Source of the DNA: Gordionus sp. m RMFG-2023
Taxonomy: Eukaryota; Nematomorpha; Gordioida; Chordodea; Parachordodidae
Direction of reading: 5' to 3'
Assembly: GCF_954871325.1 (NCBI RefSeq)
Contig: NC_088775.1
Coordinates: 69,169,561 to 69,233,560, forward strand
Length of the DNA stretch: 64,000 nucleotides
Below, piece after piece: positions 58,901 to 64,000 of this stretch. The notes under the pieces are model-generated. The model was not told the origin of the DNA and ran no database searches. It saw nothing but the letters and a program-made list of their open reading frames with translations. Every line of letters starts with the position of its first letter. Position 1 is the first letter of the stretch. Both the position numbers and the translations under genes were made by a program.

Positions 58901-61883
58901 AAATCTACGTTGAAATCCCCCGTGTAGTTTTTGAAGTAATGCATTAGAGTCTGAAACCTGTGCTGTTCTTTGCTAACCTGATTTAAAAAATGTAAAAAAT
59001 ATTATTATAACTAACGAACTGTGAAGAATATTAATACATTTTAAAAAAATAATAAAAGGGAGGGGGAATGGAATTAACTTTTCTAAATATAAAATGAAAT
59101 TATATCTTGGAAAATCATACAATAATATTTATTCATTTGTTGTTTTATATCTTTCGATTTTCCCTCGAATTTACAAAATTATCAATACGGGTCAATCATA
59201 AAAATAAAACGACCTGTGCCAGCCAAAAAAAAAATCGGGTTGGGCAAATTTGTATTTGGAAGTTTTTTTTTTCAAACTGTGCATTATGCAGGTCTCTGAT
59301 AAATAATATACCTCTTTAAAATAATCGAAAGCCGCCAGTATAATATCGTGACCACCTTTGACTAAGCATACGGCAGCTAACAATTCCAAAACTTGTGCCT
59401 TGGTTCTATATTTAGGATTGCAAAAAAATAATAAATATTGTACTAACTTAGATTAGATGCTTTGCTGATTGGCTTTAAAACATTTTCGTCAAAAAAATTT
59501 GGCAATATCTTATAATACCTATCTTGAAGATAAAATTCACGAATATCGATAAAAAAAAATTAGCTTTAAATTTAACAAAATGTTTAAGAATTAATCTCGT
59601 ATATGAGGAATATATTTTTTTATAAATTGGTAAAATCTATTTCACCCCATTTATATTATCCGCCTCGTATTAAAATATCGCTAAAACATTAAACATAAAA
59701 TTTAAGATTAAGCAAGATAGATTGAAACCTGTAGTTTTTATGCATTAAGCTCAAAGCGATGTAATTTATGGCCTCTTTATGGCTGATGACTTGATTGAAA
59801 CCATACTTGAGCGGGTTAGGGAATAATTATTTAAAAAAAATATTATTAAATTAATATTAAATCTTATGCAAATTTCCAAAACTATTTATTGATTATTTAA
59901 AAAAAAAATTATAAATATAAAATAGATTAGATTAAAAATTGTTAACAGATAAATGCCATACGATCCTTACCTTTTATTGATCCCAAATAAGTAATTTAAA
60001 CATGCTATAAAAAACTAACAATTATTTTTAAGATATTTTTAGATAGCATTTTGTATTCTTTTATTCCATCTCTCTTTCTTTTTTTTCTTCCTTTAATTAT
60101 TATCCATTAAATCTTTTAGCCAAACTTTATTATTCATCAAAGCACGAAGGCACATAATGCAAAGGTGCACATCGTTGGAGGGATCTTCACTGAAAAGGGT
60201 GCACTGATTAGAATGGTGGGGAGGCAATGTGTTGTTCGAATTAGAAGAAGTTAGATTGACGAGGGAGCTTATGATGGCGTTTAAGGGTGAAACGGATGAA
60301 CTGTGGTTAGAGTGATGGTTGCAATTCGAAATTGAATCGACGTTGCTATATTTGAATTAGTGCAATTTGTTAAAAGTTGTATAGTATTATCATTAAGGAG
60401 GTCAAGGTTTTTTAAAAAATACACTTTAAAAGTATTTCGAAGAATTAATCTCGATTATGAAATCGGACAGTATGTTCGATATCATAGGAGTAAATATAAA
60501 TAATAAGCGAATAATATATAGATTAAAAAATATTAAAAATTGAAAGGAAAATAATATTTTTTGGTTTAAAATATTTTGCAATTTGGTCAGAGTTATGTTA
60601 TATACCAGTTAAGTTTGGAATCTTTTCCACTACCGCTGCTGTGATGACTTTTTCTGACAGAATTGTGAGAATTTCTATTATTCTCGGGTAAGTTGCCCTC
60701 AATTTCGGGTGACGAATGATGTGGGGTAAACCCGTTTTGCGCATGATTAGGGCTAGATTTTTCAGAATTGCTGGATTTGTTTGAGCTGACTCCATTAAGA
60801 TAAGGTGAATTATTAATAGTAGAGTCGATTGGTGGAGTATAACGGGGCATATTTCTATAGAGATGACCGTAATGAGTGTCAAAGTATTGATTTTGGTTGT
60901 TGGATTGATGATGGGATGTTAACGTTCTTGAGTAATATATATATATATATATGTAAAAATATTTCAAGTGTCAAGGCTAAAGAAATCAAATAGCTAACAA
61001 TAATATCAAAATATTTTTTTTTATTGCAGACTTTTTAAAGAGATGAAACGCTCAAAAATATTATATTAAGAAAGGTAGATGCTGCTTTGTTTATTATAAA
61101 AAGTAGAGTGATATACTTATAATATAATAAGGGTTGCGTATGAAATGTCTAAAAATGTATATAGATATAATTATATCAATACACATATGTAGGGCATTAC
61201 TTTAACATATTAAAATATAACGTAATGAAATTTTATTTAAAAAAAATACTTTTGTAATTCCGAATTGGCTAGCCCCAAATATTGAATTAAGATATCTAAT
61301 CCGCTGTTTTGCTGATTTAAAAATTCTCTAACCCATCTAAAAAAAGGGAAAAATAATTAAATTTCATAATTTGTTCAAATGTTTGTGTTGTTACTCGATA
61401 TTGTTTGTCCTTAAAGATATTTCCAAGTCCCTTAAAACTTGAGTTGACGATGGGCAGGGTTGGTTTTTACGTTTCTACAAATTTTCATACAGTAGTATAT
61501 TTTCGATTAAATAAAAGGAAAAAATAGAGATATTTAAAATAATTACAGAAACCTTAAAAGGGAAGCCCAGCAGGCAAAAAATATTTTATACTTGATGGCG
61601 TAGTATATTTTTGAGCATATTATAAGTAAAACCAATGCAAACAAGTGATTGATTTATCATGGAAATTAAAATCGGTGATAAAAATATTGTAAATGTCACT
61701 TTTGGGGAGAAAATGTAATAGAGATCGTAAAATATTCAACCCTAATTCTTTAGCATATTAGCAAATTAAAATATAAAAAATATATAACAAAATTACTTTA
61801 AGAATTTTGCTCGCTTTGGGATCCATGAAGGCGGATAATTTTTCCAGATAAAAGCTTGGAGGATCTTTGGCAACCATTCTCTC
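43847..61883 (-). CDS. FMNL: Formin-like protein (FMNL/Frl family), 25 exons, 5' end outside window
   Basis: Actin nucleator/elongator of the FMNL (diaphanous-related formin) family, expected at the cell cortex downstream of Rho-family GTPases. The 25 minus-strand exons listed below join without a phase conflict into 1,193 codons plus stop. Order in the visible protein: GBD/FH3 (about residues 1-386, with a low-complexity linker at 86-245), coiled coil (about 387-506), FH1 with ten consecutive prolines (about 561-570), FH2 (about 633-1050), charged linker, DAD (about 1160-1180). Diagnostic stretches: [20 protein letters not shown] (FH3), LNWMPLKP and [16 protein letters not shown] (FH2), GALEDILT (DAD). 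FMNL is preferred over DAAM or Dia because of the FH3 sequence, the MSELKRKQ stretch before DAD and the DAD itself. Human FMNLs are about 1,030-1,100 residues, so this protein is longer, mainly through Asn/Ser/His-rich linkers. Exons were called by homology and GT/AG sites, not by transcript data. The initiator exon was not found between 61,884 and 64,000. Confidence 0.93.
44156..44408 (-). CDS. FMNL: FMNL visible exon 24 (pre-DAD linker and DAD start)
   Basis: Contains [13 protein letters not shown] (compare LIAELRRRQ of FMNLs), a polar linker, and HGALEDILT, the first half of the diaphanous autoregulatory domain. Acceptor atcttag, donor gttaca one base into the Asp codon. Confidence 0.93.
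45310..45660. mobile_element. Possible small MITE in FMNL intron 23
   Basis: GGGTAAATC ... AATTTGATAAAAAAAACC on the left is matched in reverse by GGTTTTTCATCAAATTATTT then GATTTACCC on the right, about 45-50 bases with mismatches. The outer CCGTCAAATGACGG is itself a small hairpin. No target duplication was recognised. Confidence 0.45.
45867..45941 (-). CDS. FMNL: FMNL visible exon 23 (post-FH2 linker)
   Basis: 25 codons ([20 protein letters not shown] and onward), an Asn-rich linker in phase 0 with acceptor ttttag and donor gtatga. There is no conserved motif; it is supported by splice sites, phase and position. Confidence 0.72.
45996..46037 (-). CDS. FMNL: FMNL visible exon 22 (microexon-like)
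   Basis: A 42-nt exon encoding [14 protein letters not shown], equivalent to the FMNL QAEEENELRKKQ helix just after FH2. Acceptor tatatag, donor gttaca, phase 0 at both ends. Confidence 0.82.
46853..46954 (-). CDS. FMNL: FMNL visible exon 21 (FH2 end)
   Basis: 34 codons including [20 protein letters not shown] and FLRFIKQFK, the FH2 C-terminal motif [21 protein letters not shown]. Acceptor tattag, donor gtattg, phase 0. Confidence 0.95.
48603..48802 (-). CDS. FMNL: FMNL visible exon 20 (FH2 post helix)
   Basis: Encodes [20 protein letters not shown], then KEYN and a helix ending AKSAE. It matches [23 protein letters not shown]. Acceptor ttccag, donor gtattt. Confidence 0.95.
49100..49232 (-). 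CDS. FMNL: FMNL visible exon 19 (FH2)
   Basis: Encodes [20 protein letters not shown] and onward to RYIEKAVD, corresponding to the FMNL segment around TLLHYI and LHYVEKAAAVSLE. Acceptor ctaag in phase 0, donor gttttt one base into an Ala codon. Confidence 0.93.
49528..49677 (-). CDS. FMNL: FMNL visible exon 18 (FH2 core)
   Basis: Encodes the hallmark FH2 core [20 protein letters not shown] followed by FKIQSLDT. The Lys in GFK corresponds to the lysine required for barbed-end binding in yeast Bni1. Acceptor ttacag, donor gtacta, phase 0 at both ends. Confidence 0.97.
50319..50483 (-). CDS. FMNL: FMNL visible exon 17 (FH2 knob)
   Basis: Contains [20 protein letters not shown] and [14 protein letters not shown], equivalent to DEDRFMMQFSKIERLMQK and FIGNFAESIQMLTP. 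Donor gtatat. The acceptor is placed at ttcaaag (phase 0); an alternative AG six bases downstream would also keep a reading frame but shorten the protein by two residues. Confidence 0.9.
51699..51826 (-). CDS. FMNL: FMNL visible exon 16 (FH2)
   Basis: Encodes [18 protein letters not shown] and onward to [11 protein letters not shown], corresponding to the FMNL stretch from AITLRK to LMRFLPTENE. Acceptor atcaag, donor gtattt, phase 0 end. Confidence 0.94.
52076..52316 (-). CDS. FMNL: FMNL visible exon 15 (FH2)
   Basis: Starts [13 protein letters not shown], matching the FMNL stretch VDEFEEIFK. A polar Asn-rich loop longer than in vertebrates follows, then LESTRIRNL, which leads into the next exon's AITRRRL. 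Acceptor taacag, donor gtaatt. Confidence 0.93.
52633..52757 (-). CDS. FMNL: FMNL visible exon 14 (FH2 lasso/start)
   Basis: Encodes [20 protein letters not shown], the FH2 N-terminal lasso and linker (FMNL consensus [20 protein letters not shown]). Acceptor tatag, donor gtataa. Two leading bases, phase 0 end. Confidence 0.95.
53038..53416 (-). CDS. FMNL: FMNL visible exon 13 (FH1 proline run)
   Basis: Contains the FH1 segment: ten consecutive prolines flanked by Leu (53,252-53,281), a profilin-binding type of run, followed by an Asn/His-rich tail with five His in a row. Vertebrate FMNLs carry more and longer proline runs, so this FH1 is short. Acceptor cctag. The donor was chosen at gttttaaa because it ends one base into a codon, as the next exon requires; the same frame stays open for about 75 more codons into the intron. 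Confidence 0.85.
53615..53722 (-). CDS. FMNL: FMNL visible exon 12 (coiled coil)
   Basis: 36 charged codons ([16 protein letters not shown] and onward), a plausible coiled coil between FH3 and FH1. Acceptor has a run of eight T before ag; donor gtaaat. Phase 0 at both ends. Sequence identity to other FMNLs is low, so the call rests on phase, coding character and position. Confidence 0.82.
54081..54133 (-). CDS. FMNL: FMNL visible exon 11 (coiled coil)
   Basis: Encodes [17 protein letters not shown] after completing the preceding Val codon. Acceptor atttag, donor gtaata, phase 0 end. Confidence 0.85.
54627..54675 (-). CDS. FMNL: FMNL visible exon 10 (coiled coil)
   Basis: Encodes [16 protein letters not shown], equivalent to the FMNL coiled coil ending in ENESMAKI. 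Acceptor gtatag, donor gtaaat. Ends one base into a Val codon. Confidence 0.88.
55101..55250 (-). CDS. FMNL: FMNL visible exon 9 (dimerisation/coiled-coil start)
   Basis: 50 codons: [20 protein letters not shown] and then a heptad-like Glu/Leu-rich run. It matches [20 protein letters not shown] of FMNLs and continues directly from exon 8. The acceptor is taken as gcaaaag because it gives the required phase 0; its upstream pyrimidine tract is weak, and the LINE boundary lies only about 44 nt further upstream. Donor gtacaa. Confidence 0.9.
55295..55318. repeat. Left target-site duplication of the LINE
   Basis: A-rich/TA-rich 24-mer. It reappears at the other end of the LINE with one TA unit fewer, consistent with slippage after duplication. 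Confidence 0.65.
55472..56830 (+). CDS. LINE ORF, endonuclease part
   Basis: 452-residue frame with an exonuclease-endonuclease-phosphatase (APE) domain. In order: VATWNVGSM (Asn), [10 protein letters not shown] (catalytic Glu), SAYVPQVG (Tyr), [10 protein letters not shown] (Asp and Asn), VVDYLL (Asp) and NQHRLVV (His). All key residues are in place. A basic linker leads towards the RT. The frame ends at 56,828-56,830, just after an eight-A run (56,799-56,806). The +1 alternative frame through that run reads directly into the RT ORF, so the stop looks like the result of a single-base length change in the homopolymer. Start codon choice is uncertain because the leader is also open nearby. Confidence 0.9.
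   Translation: MMSGRASDCKNHATEISLTKHGRGTVQSTPWASSSAYDKKKDGKPGGTTIHENETYDGHKRPNKKWRNQFTGDRVRVATWNVGSMTGRAGEVVDVLHRRHIDVCCIQETRWKGNGTRMIGKTSEKYKFFWQGGNDGKAGVGVLVAEKLVDKVVEVRRLDNQIMVIKMIIGRKLYNMISAYVPQVGRSEEEKDVFWDSLLGVTSRLANEEGIILAGDLNGHVGASSEGYEGVHGGFSYGMRNLEGERILEFSDAMDMIVCNTMFKKESEKLVTYKSGSTKSVVDYLLLRRCDRCIIKNVKVIPGEECINQHRLVVRDLTLKGARVTKRKFVPRLKVWKLKEENARRQFNMALAIREAEVAQASGVNDKWEAMKKAWVMTTEEVCGWTKGPPRHKETWWWSPEVAKAVDEKRRCFKVWYNSKENSDNDIYKMAKRNAKKLAKDQEKKDTSLLKK
56827..58716 (+). CDS. LINE ORF, reverse transcriptase part with Cys/His insertion
   Basis: 629-residue frame overlapping the endonuclease frame by an ATGA. RT motifs: a fingers region with [31 protein letters not shown] (motif A), [13 protein letters not shown] (motif B), and [11 protein letters not shown] (catalytic YADD near residue 311), then a thumb region. 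About residues 365-412 hold an inserted zinc-finger-like unit: [18 protein letters not shown], then HKRC and CKTC (PHD-like spacing). The C-terminal region includes [12 protein letters not shown] and [11 protein letters not shown], typical of this LINE group. The true protein probably begins in the upstream frame; the AUG at 56,827 may be just an internal Met. Confidence 0.9.
   Translation: MKCADGIGNMVRMAKQMSKKRQDVIGVKCLKNMEGKMTIDSSGIKNTWKIYMKGLLNEENEWNNNISCAKVEGPGCKFGKDEIRRAVKKMKKGKASGLTMVVSEMFKGSDDLGIEWLMNLANQIVTEGTIPEDWRRSIIIPVYKGKGDPLDCGSYRAIKLLEHAMKVFERVLEKRIREQIKIDEMQFGFTSGKGTTDAIFVVRQIQEKYLAKEKKLYYAFVDLEKAFDRVPREITRWALRKSGVEEWLVTAVMAMYVGAQTAVRTDHGDSDSFEVKVGLHQGSVLSPLLFILVMDVVAREMREGLPWEILYADDLVLMANSEGELRDKVSKWKMTMEAKGLKMNASKTKVMIGGENLKIEESGKWPCGVCGKGVARNSIQCTRCQKWVHKRCSGKKGSLMLERMTFICKTCMKGIHNNDNLKNGGLDIGNGLTLEKVDKFCYLGDMLNADGGVDSAVVARIRQAWKKFREMSSILTNKKVSLKLKGKVYVSCVRSCLVYGGETWAMKAIHEAKLERTEMRMVRWMCGVSLRERKTSKELRARLGIEMIGMVMRRNRLRWFGHVERMTRDDWVKRCTMMEVGGSRPRGRPKMTWTNVIAADMRSLNLTSIDAQDRQKWKRKIRGKTGLPG
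58748..58768. repeat. Right target-site duplication of the LINE
   Basis: 21-bp partner of the left duplication, directly after the GAA-rich 3' tail of the element and 17 nt from the end of FMNL visible exon 8. Confidence 0.65.
58786..58977 (-). CDS. FMNL: FMNL visible exon 8 (FH3 end)
   Basis: 64 codons containing [20 protein letters not shown] and the following FH3 helices, the best conserved FH3 block of FMNLs. Acceptor aatcag, donor gtatgg, phase 0 at both ends. The donor opens the intron that carries the LINE insertion. Confidence 0.95.
59190..59298. mobile_element. GC-rich hAT MITE fragment in FMNL intron 7
   Basis: Contains AATACGGGTCAATC and ATCGGGTTGGGC blocks and finishes in the family end TGCAGGTCTCTG. 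The left end is not defined. It lies 14 nt from FMNL visible exon 7. Confidence 0.55.
59312..59405 (-). CDS. FMNL: FMNL visible exon 7 (FH3)
   Basis: Encodes [20 protein letters not shown] and onward to FDYFKE, almost unchanged from the FMNL consensus. Acceptor atatag, donor gtatat. Ends in phase 0. Confidence 0.95.
59729..59805 (-). CDS. FMNL: FMNL visible exon 6 (FH3)
   Basis: Encodes [20 protein letters not shown], the FMNL GFNxVMSHPxxVNEIALSL motif. Acceptor ctcaag after a pyrimidine-rich stretch, donor gtttca. Ends with two bases of an Arg codon completed in the next exon. Confidence 0.9.
60126..60345 (-). CDS. FMNL: FMNL visible exon 5 (linker end, FH3)
   Basis: Continues the Asn/Ser/His-rich linker, then enters conserved FH3 with [16 protein letters not shown], matching the DDVHVCIMCLRAIMN signature of FMNLs. 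Acceptor aatatag, donor gtttgg. One leading base completes a Cys codon; the end is in phase 0. Confidence 0.9.
60606..60926 (-). CDS. FMNL: FMNL visible exon 4 (low-complexity FH3 insertion)
   Basis: Encodes about 107 residues rich in Asn, Ser, His and Pro (for example [20 protein letters not shown]). It sits where vertebrate FMNLs have a shorter variable linker between the FH3 repeats. Acceptor follows tactcaag; the donor is gtatat after codons for Leu-Asn. Phases fit both neighbours. An (AT)n run lies just upstream of the acceptor. The linker itself has no recognisable fold. Confidence 0.8.
61250..61336 (-). CDS. FMNL: FMNL visible exon 3 (FH3)
   Basis: Encodes [20 protein letters not shown], the armadillo-like FH3 motif of FMNLs. 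Acceptor ttttag, donor gtattt. Phase fits both neighbours (one leading base, two trailing bases). Confidence 0.93.
61395..61474 (-). CDS. FMNL: FMNL visible exon 2 (FH3 start)
   Basis: Encodes [17 protein letters not shown], nearly identical to the FMNL signature at this place. Acceptor tttgtag, donor gtaaca. Starts in phase 0 and ends two bases into a codon that completes as Glu before WVREFL. Confidence 0.92.
61797..61883 (-). CDS. FMNL: FMNL visible exon 1 (GBD region)
   Basis: Encodes [16 protein letters not shown] and onward (visible residues 1-29), matching the FMNL stretch after the conserved Asp-Gln-Glu-Arg of the GTPase-binding region. Acceptor is ttccag, donor gtaatt. It is phase 0 at both ends and 87 nt long. 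It must be preceded by at least one further exon carrying the start codon. Confidence 0.85.
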
Positions 61884-62700
61884 CTGGAATGCATTATTTA
61901 AATTTTAAAAGTTTTTTTTACATTATTAGATACGGTATTGTTATCGTTATTCTAACGGTTATAACATAAAAAATTTGTTCGCAAATAGTAAAAAAATAAA
62001 TATAATGGAAAAATGATAGATAATAATTTCAAGTATAATCATCATAAAAAATAATAAAATTTATCCGTTTAACCCTGAGCTATCTAAATGGGAAGAACAT
62101 TTTGCAATTAAACTAAATTCCTTTTCAAAGTGTGTTTCGTGTCATAGCTTTTCGCTAACAAAAAAATGTGTAAATCCATCTAATTTTTTTCCCCTAAAAG
62201 CGAATGCTAGGTGTCAAATTATTTGTAATAAATATATGAATATTTTTTTCGAAGGACAATTTGTCAAAGTTATAAGTGATACAATGCAATATAATGTTAT
62301 TTTATAATGTAGTAATTTTAGTTTGATCAAGGATCCGAAGAGTAACGAATATTGGTTAGGTTCAGATAAAAATAACCTTCATACAAGTATGGTATATAAA
62401 AAACAGGGTTGGGTAAACTTTTAAAAACCAGTTCGTATATTTTAGCATATAAGCTTATAAATATGTTAAGAAGAAGCACATTTTTATAAAAAAATGTATC
62501 ACTATTCCCCAAAAAATAATATAAAGCCGAATACAATTAAAACATTGTCAAAATTCTCTTCTGTCACAACATCTATAAGGAAGAAATTGAATAAATTCTA
62601 TGGTTGAGAACACATCGTCTATATGCCAACTTGGGTAGCTGAAACCGTCAAAAACAATATACAAAAATATGCAAATATTGATACATACAATCAAAATCAT

Positions 62701-63991
62701 CAATGGTTAATGTATCTAGATATAAAAATGCGATATCTGTATCTAGATAGATTTTAAATATCTGTATCTGTATCTAGATATTATTTTAGAGGTATCTGTA
62801 TCTGTTTGTAGATACTTTTAAGATACATTTTGATATACTTTTATTTAACTCTTTTTATATTATAAATAAAAATACTTGAATGCAAATTTTATTTCATATG
62901 AGCATATAATTTAAATATATTATATTAAAAAATATTAAGTAAGAATACAATAATAAAATATATATATAATGTGATTTTATTCATGAATATTATTTAGTAA
63001 GTTATAAATAAAATTTTATAACATTATTTTAAATTACCTATTGAAGCCAGTAGCTAGTTCTCTTGATATTTTGCAGGGAGATAAATATATGTACACAGCT
63101 TATTACTGTGCAACCATTTCACAGCTAATTATCAAATTGAAAAATTTTAAACAAATGAACATGAGATTTTGTTTACAACTCCTAGATGTCTATAGACGAT
63201 AGGAAAATTAATCTATATTTAATAATTCAAGGTTTAATGGGACAATATTTGAGGATGAAAATATTATAGTAACTATGCTCCATCCTTTTTTGTTACAAAT
63301 GGATATTAATTTTACTATAAAAAAACAATTAATACAAAGATTAGTTGATGAATTATCAAAGTCTTAAACTGATTGCAAACAAATATAAGAAAAAAACAAA
63401 TAATTTAATATTCGATTTTTTTCCAGTACCCCACAGTAGCAGAGATTGTTAATAATGATTTAAATTTTGATAACAAATTTTAAAAAAAAATTTCAAAAAT
63501 GAAATGTCAAGATTTTAGTATTTTTAAAAAATATCCTGATATAAAATTATTATTCATAAAATATAACACCACAATCCCTTCAAGCGCCCAGCTAGAAAGA
63601 CTTTTTTTAGTGTAGTTAAAATGTCTTTACAGATAAACGAGGATGCCTTAATTACCAAAATTTTGAAAATATTTTATTACTGAAATCTAATAATTATTTA
63701 TAATCATTTAATCATATATTTTCATATATTATATTAAAATCTAAAAATCATTATTTTAGTTATATTTTGATAAATGTGATATCGAGTCAATAAATTTTTT
63801 AGCTCATTTCATGAATTTTTACAATATAATCCTAATTTAGGTTTATGCAAACCTTATATAAGAGTATTTAAAAAAATTGTATATGTATCTAGAAACATTT
63901 TTAAAAAGTTATCTATACGTAGATAACTTTTTAGACCATGTAATTTGTACCTATATCTAATCCATTTAAAAAGTATCTTTTAACAACTCTG
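62701..63991 (+). mobile_element. hAT element with TAGATAC subterminal repeats and transposase relic
   Basis: Flanks AAAATCAT and AAAATAAT match at 7 of 8 bases. Ends CAATGGTTAATGTATC and GATACxxxTTAACAACTCTG-type sequence are imperfect inverted repeats. Clusters of TATCTAGATA/GTATCTG lie at both ends. Near 63,570 one frame reads NTTIPSSAQLERLFLV, a decayed hAT dimerisation domain, and MLHPFLLQMDIN near 63,275 fits an upstream transposase block. It has frame changes and stops. It probably sits in a 5' intron of FMNL. Confidence 0.72.
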
Positions 63992-64000
63992 AAAATAATA

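Noticed and set aside
1-64000. CRISPR arrays, operons, rRNA or prophage-like modules
   Set aside because: No spaced short direct repeats, no clustered prokaryote-like genes and no ribosomal sequence were seen; intron structure shows a eukaryotic nuclear genome.

Overview
This is an AT-rich (roughly three quarters A+T) animal genomic window. The evidence for an animal is one long, intron-rich host gene on the minus strand: a formin-like protein (FMNL/Frl family) with the metazoan order of GTPase-binding/FH3 region, coiled coil, FH1, FH2 and C-terminal DAD. I could follow 25 coding exons from 61,883 down to a stop at 43,847. They join in consistent phase into 1,193 codons plus the stop. The first exon or exons, with the start codon, were not found and probably lie beyond the right edge. 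The phylum is not resolved; an AT-rich invertebrate is the safest statement.

Layout. 1-33 kb: a gene desert of AT-rich DNA crowded with decayed transposons. It holds several hAT elements bounded by 8-bp target duplications (2.1-3.2, 11.0-12.8, 16.2-16.9, 23.4-23.8, 24.9-25.5 kb), about nine copies of a ~200-bp palindromic MITE, and a pair of broken LTR-retroelement fragments lying tail to tail as a 2.6-kb inverted repeat (26.6-29.3 kb). 32-43 kb: a near-perfect 366-bp palindrome, a decayed piggyBac transposase, a tRNA-headed SINE candidate, one unidentified exon-like ORF (36.6 kb), a 512-bp hAT derivative with a perfect target duplication, a decayed reverse-transcriptase element of LINE type, and a 1.24-kb hAT derivative. 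43.8-61.9 kb: the formin gene. Its intron 8 (numbering from the first visible exon) holds an almost intact 3.4-kb LINE, inserted antisense with a ~21-24-bp target duplication. 62.7-64.0 kb: another hAT relic, probably inside a 5' intron of the same gene.

How things fit together. The formin is the only host gene I can support with confidence. Everything else recognisable is mobile DNA, and much of it is nested: a MITE inside a hAT transposase, a palindromic MITE inside a hAT derivative, a LINE inside a host intron. The nests give relative ages. I found no CRISPR, operon, rRNA or obviously new biological system. The more unusual items are the LINE lying next to a splice acceptor, its PHD-like Cys/His insertion, the inverted retroelement pair, and the exact nested-insertion record in the 11-12.8 kb hAT.
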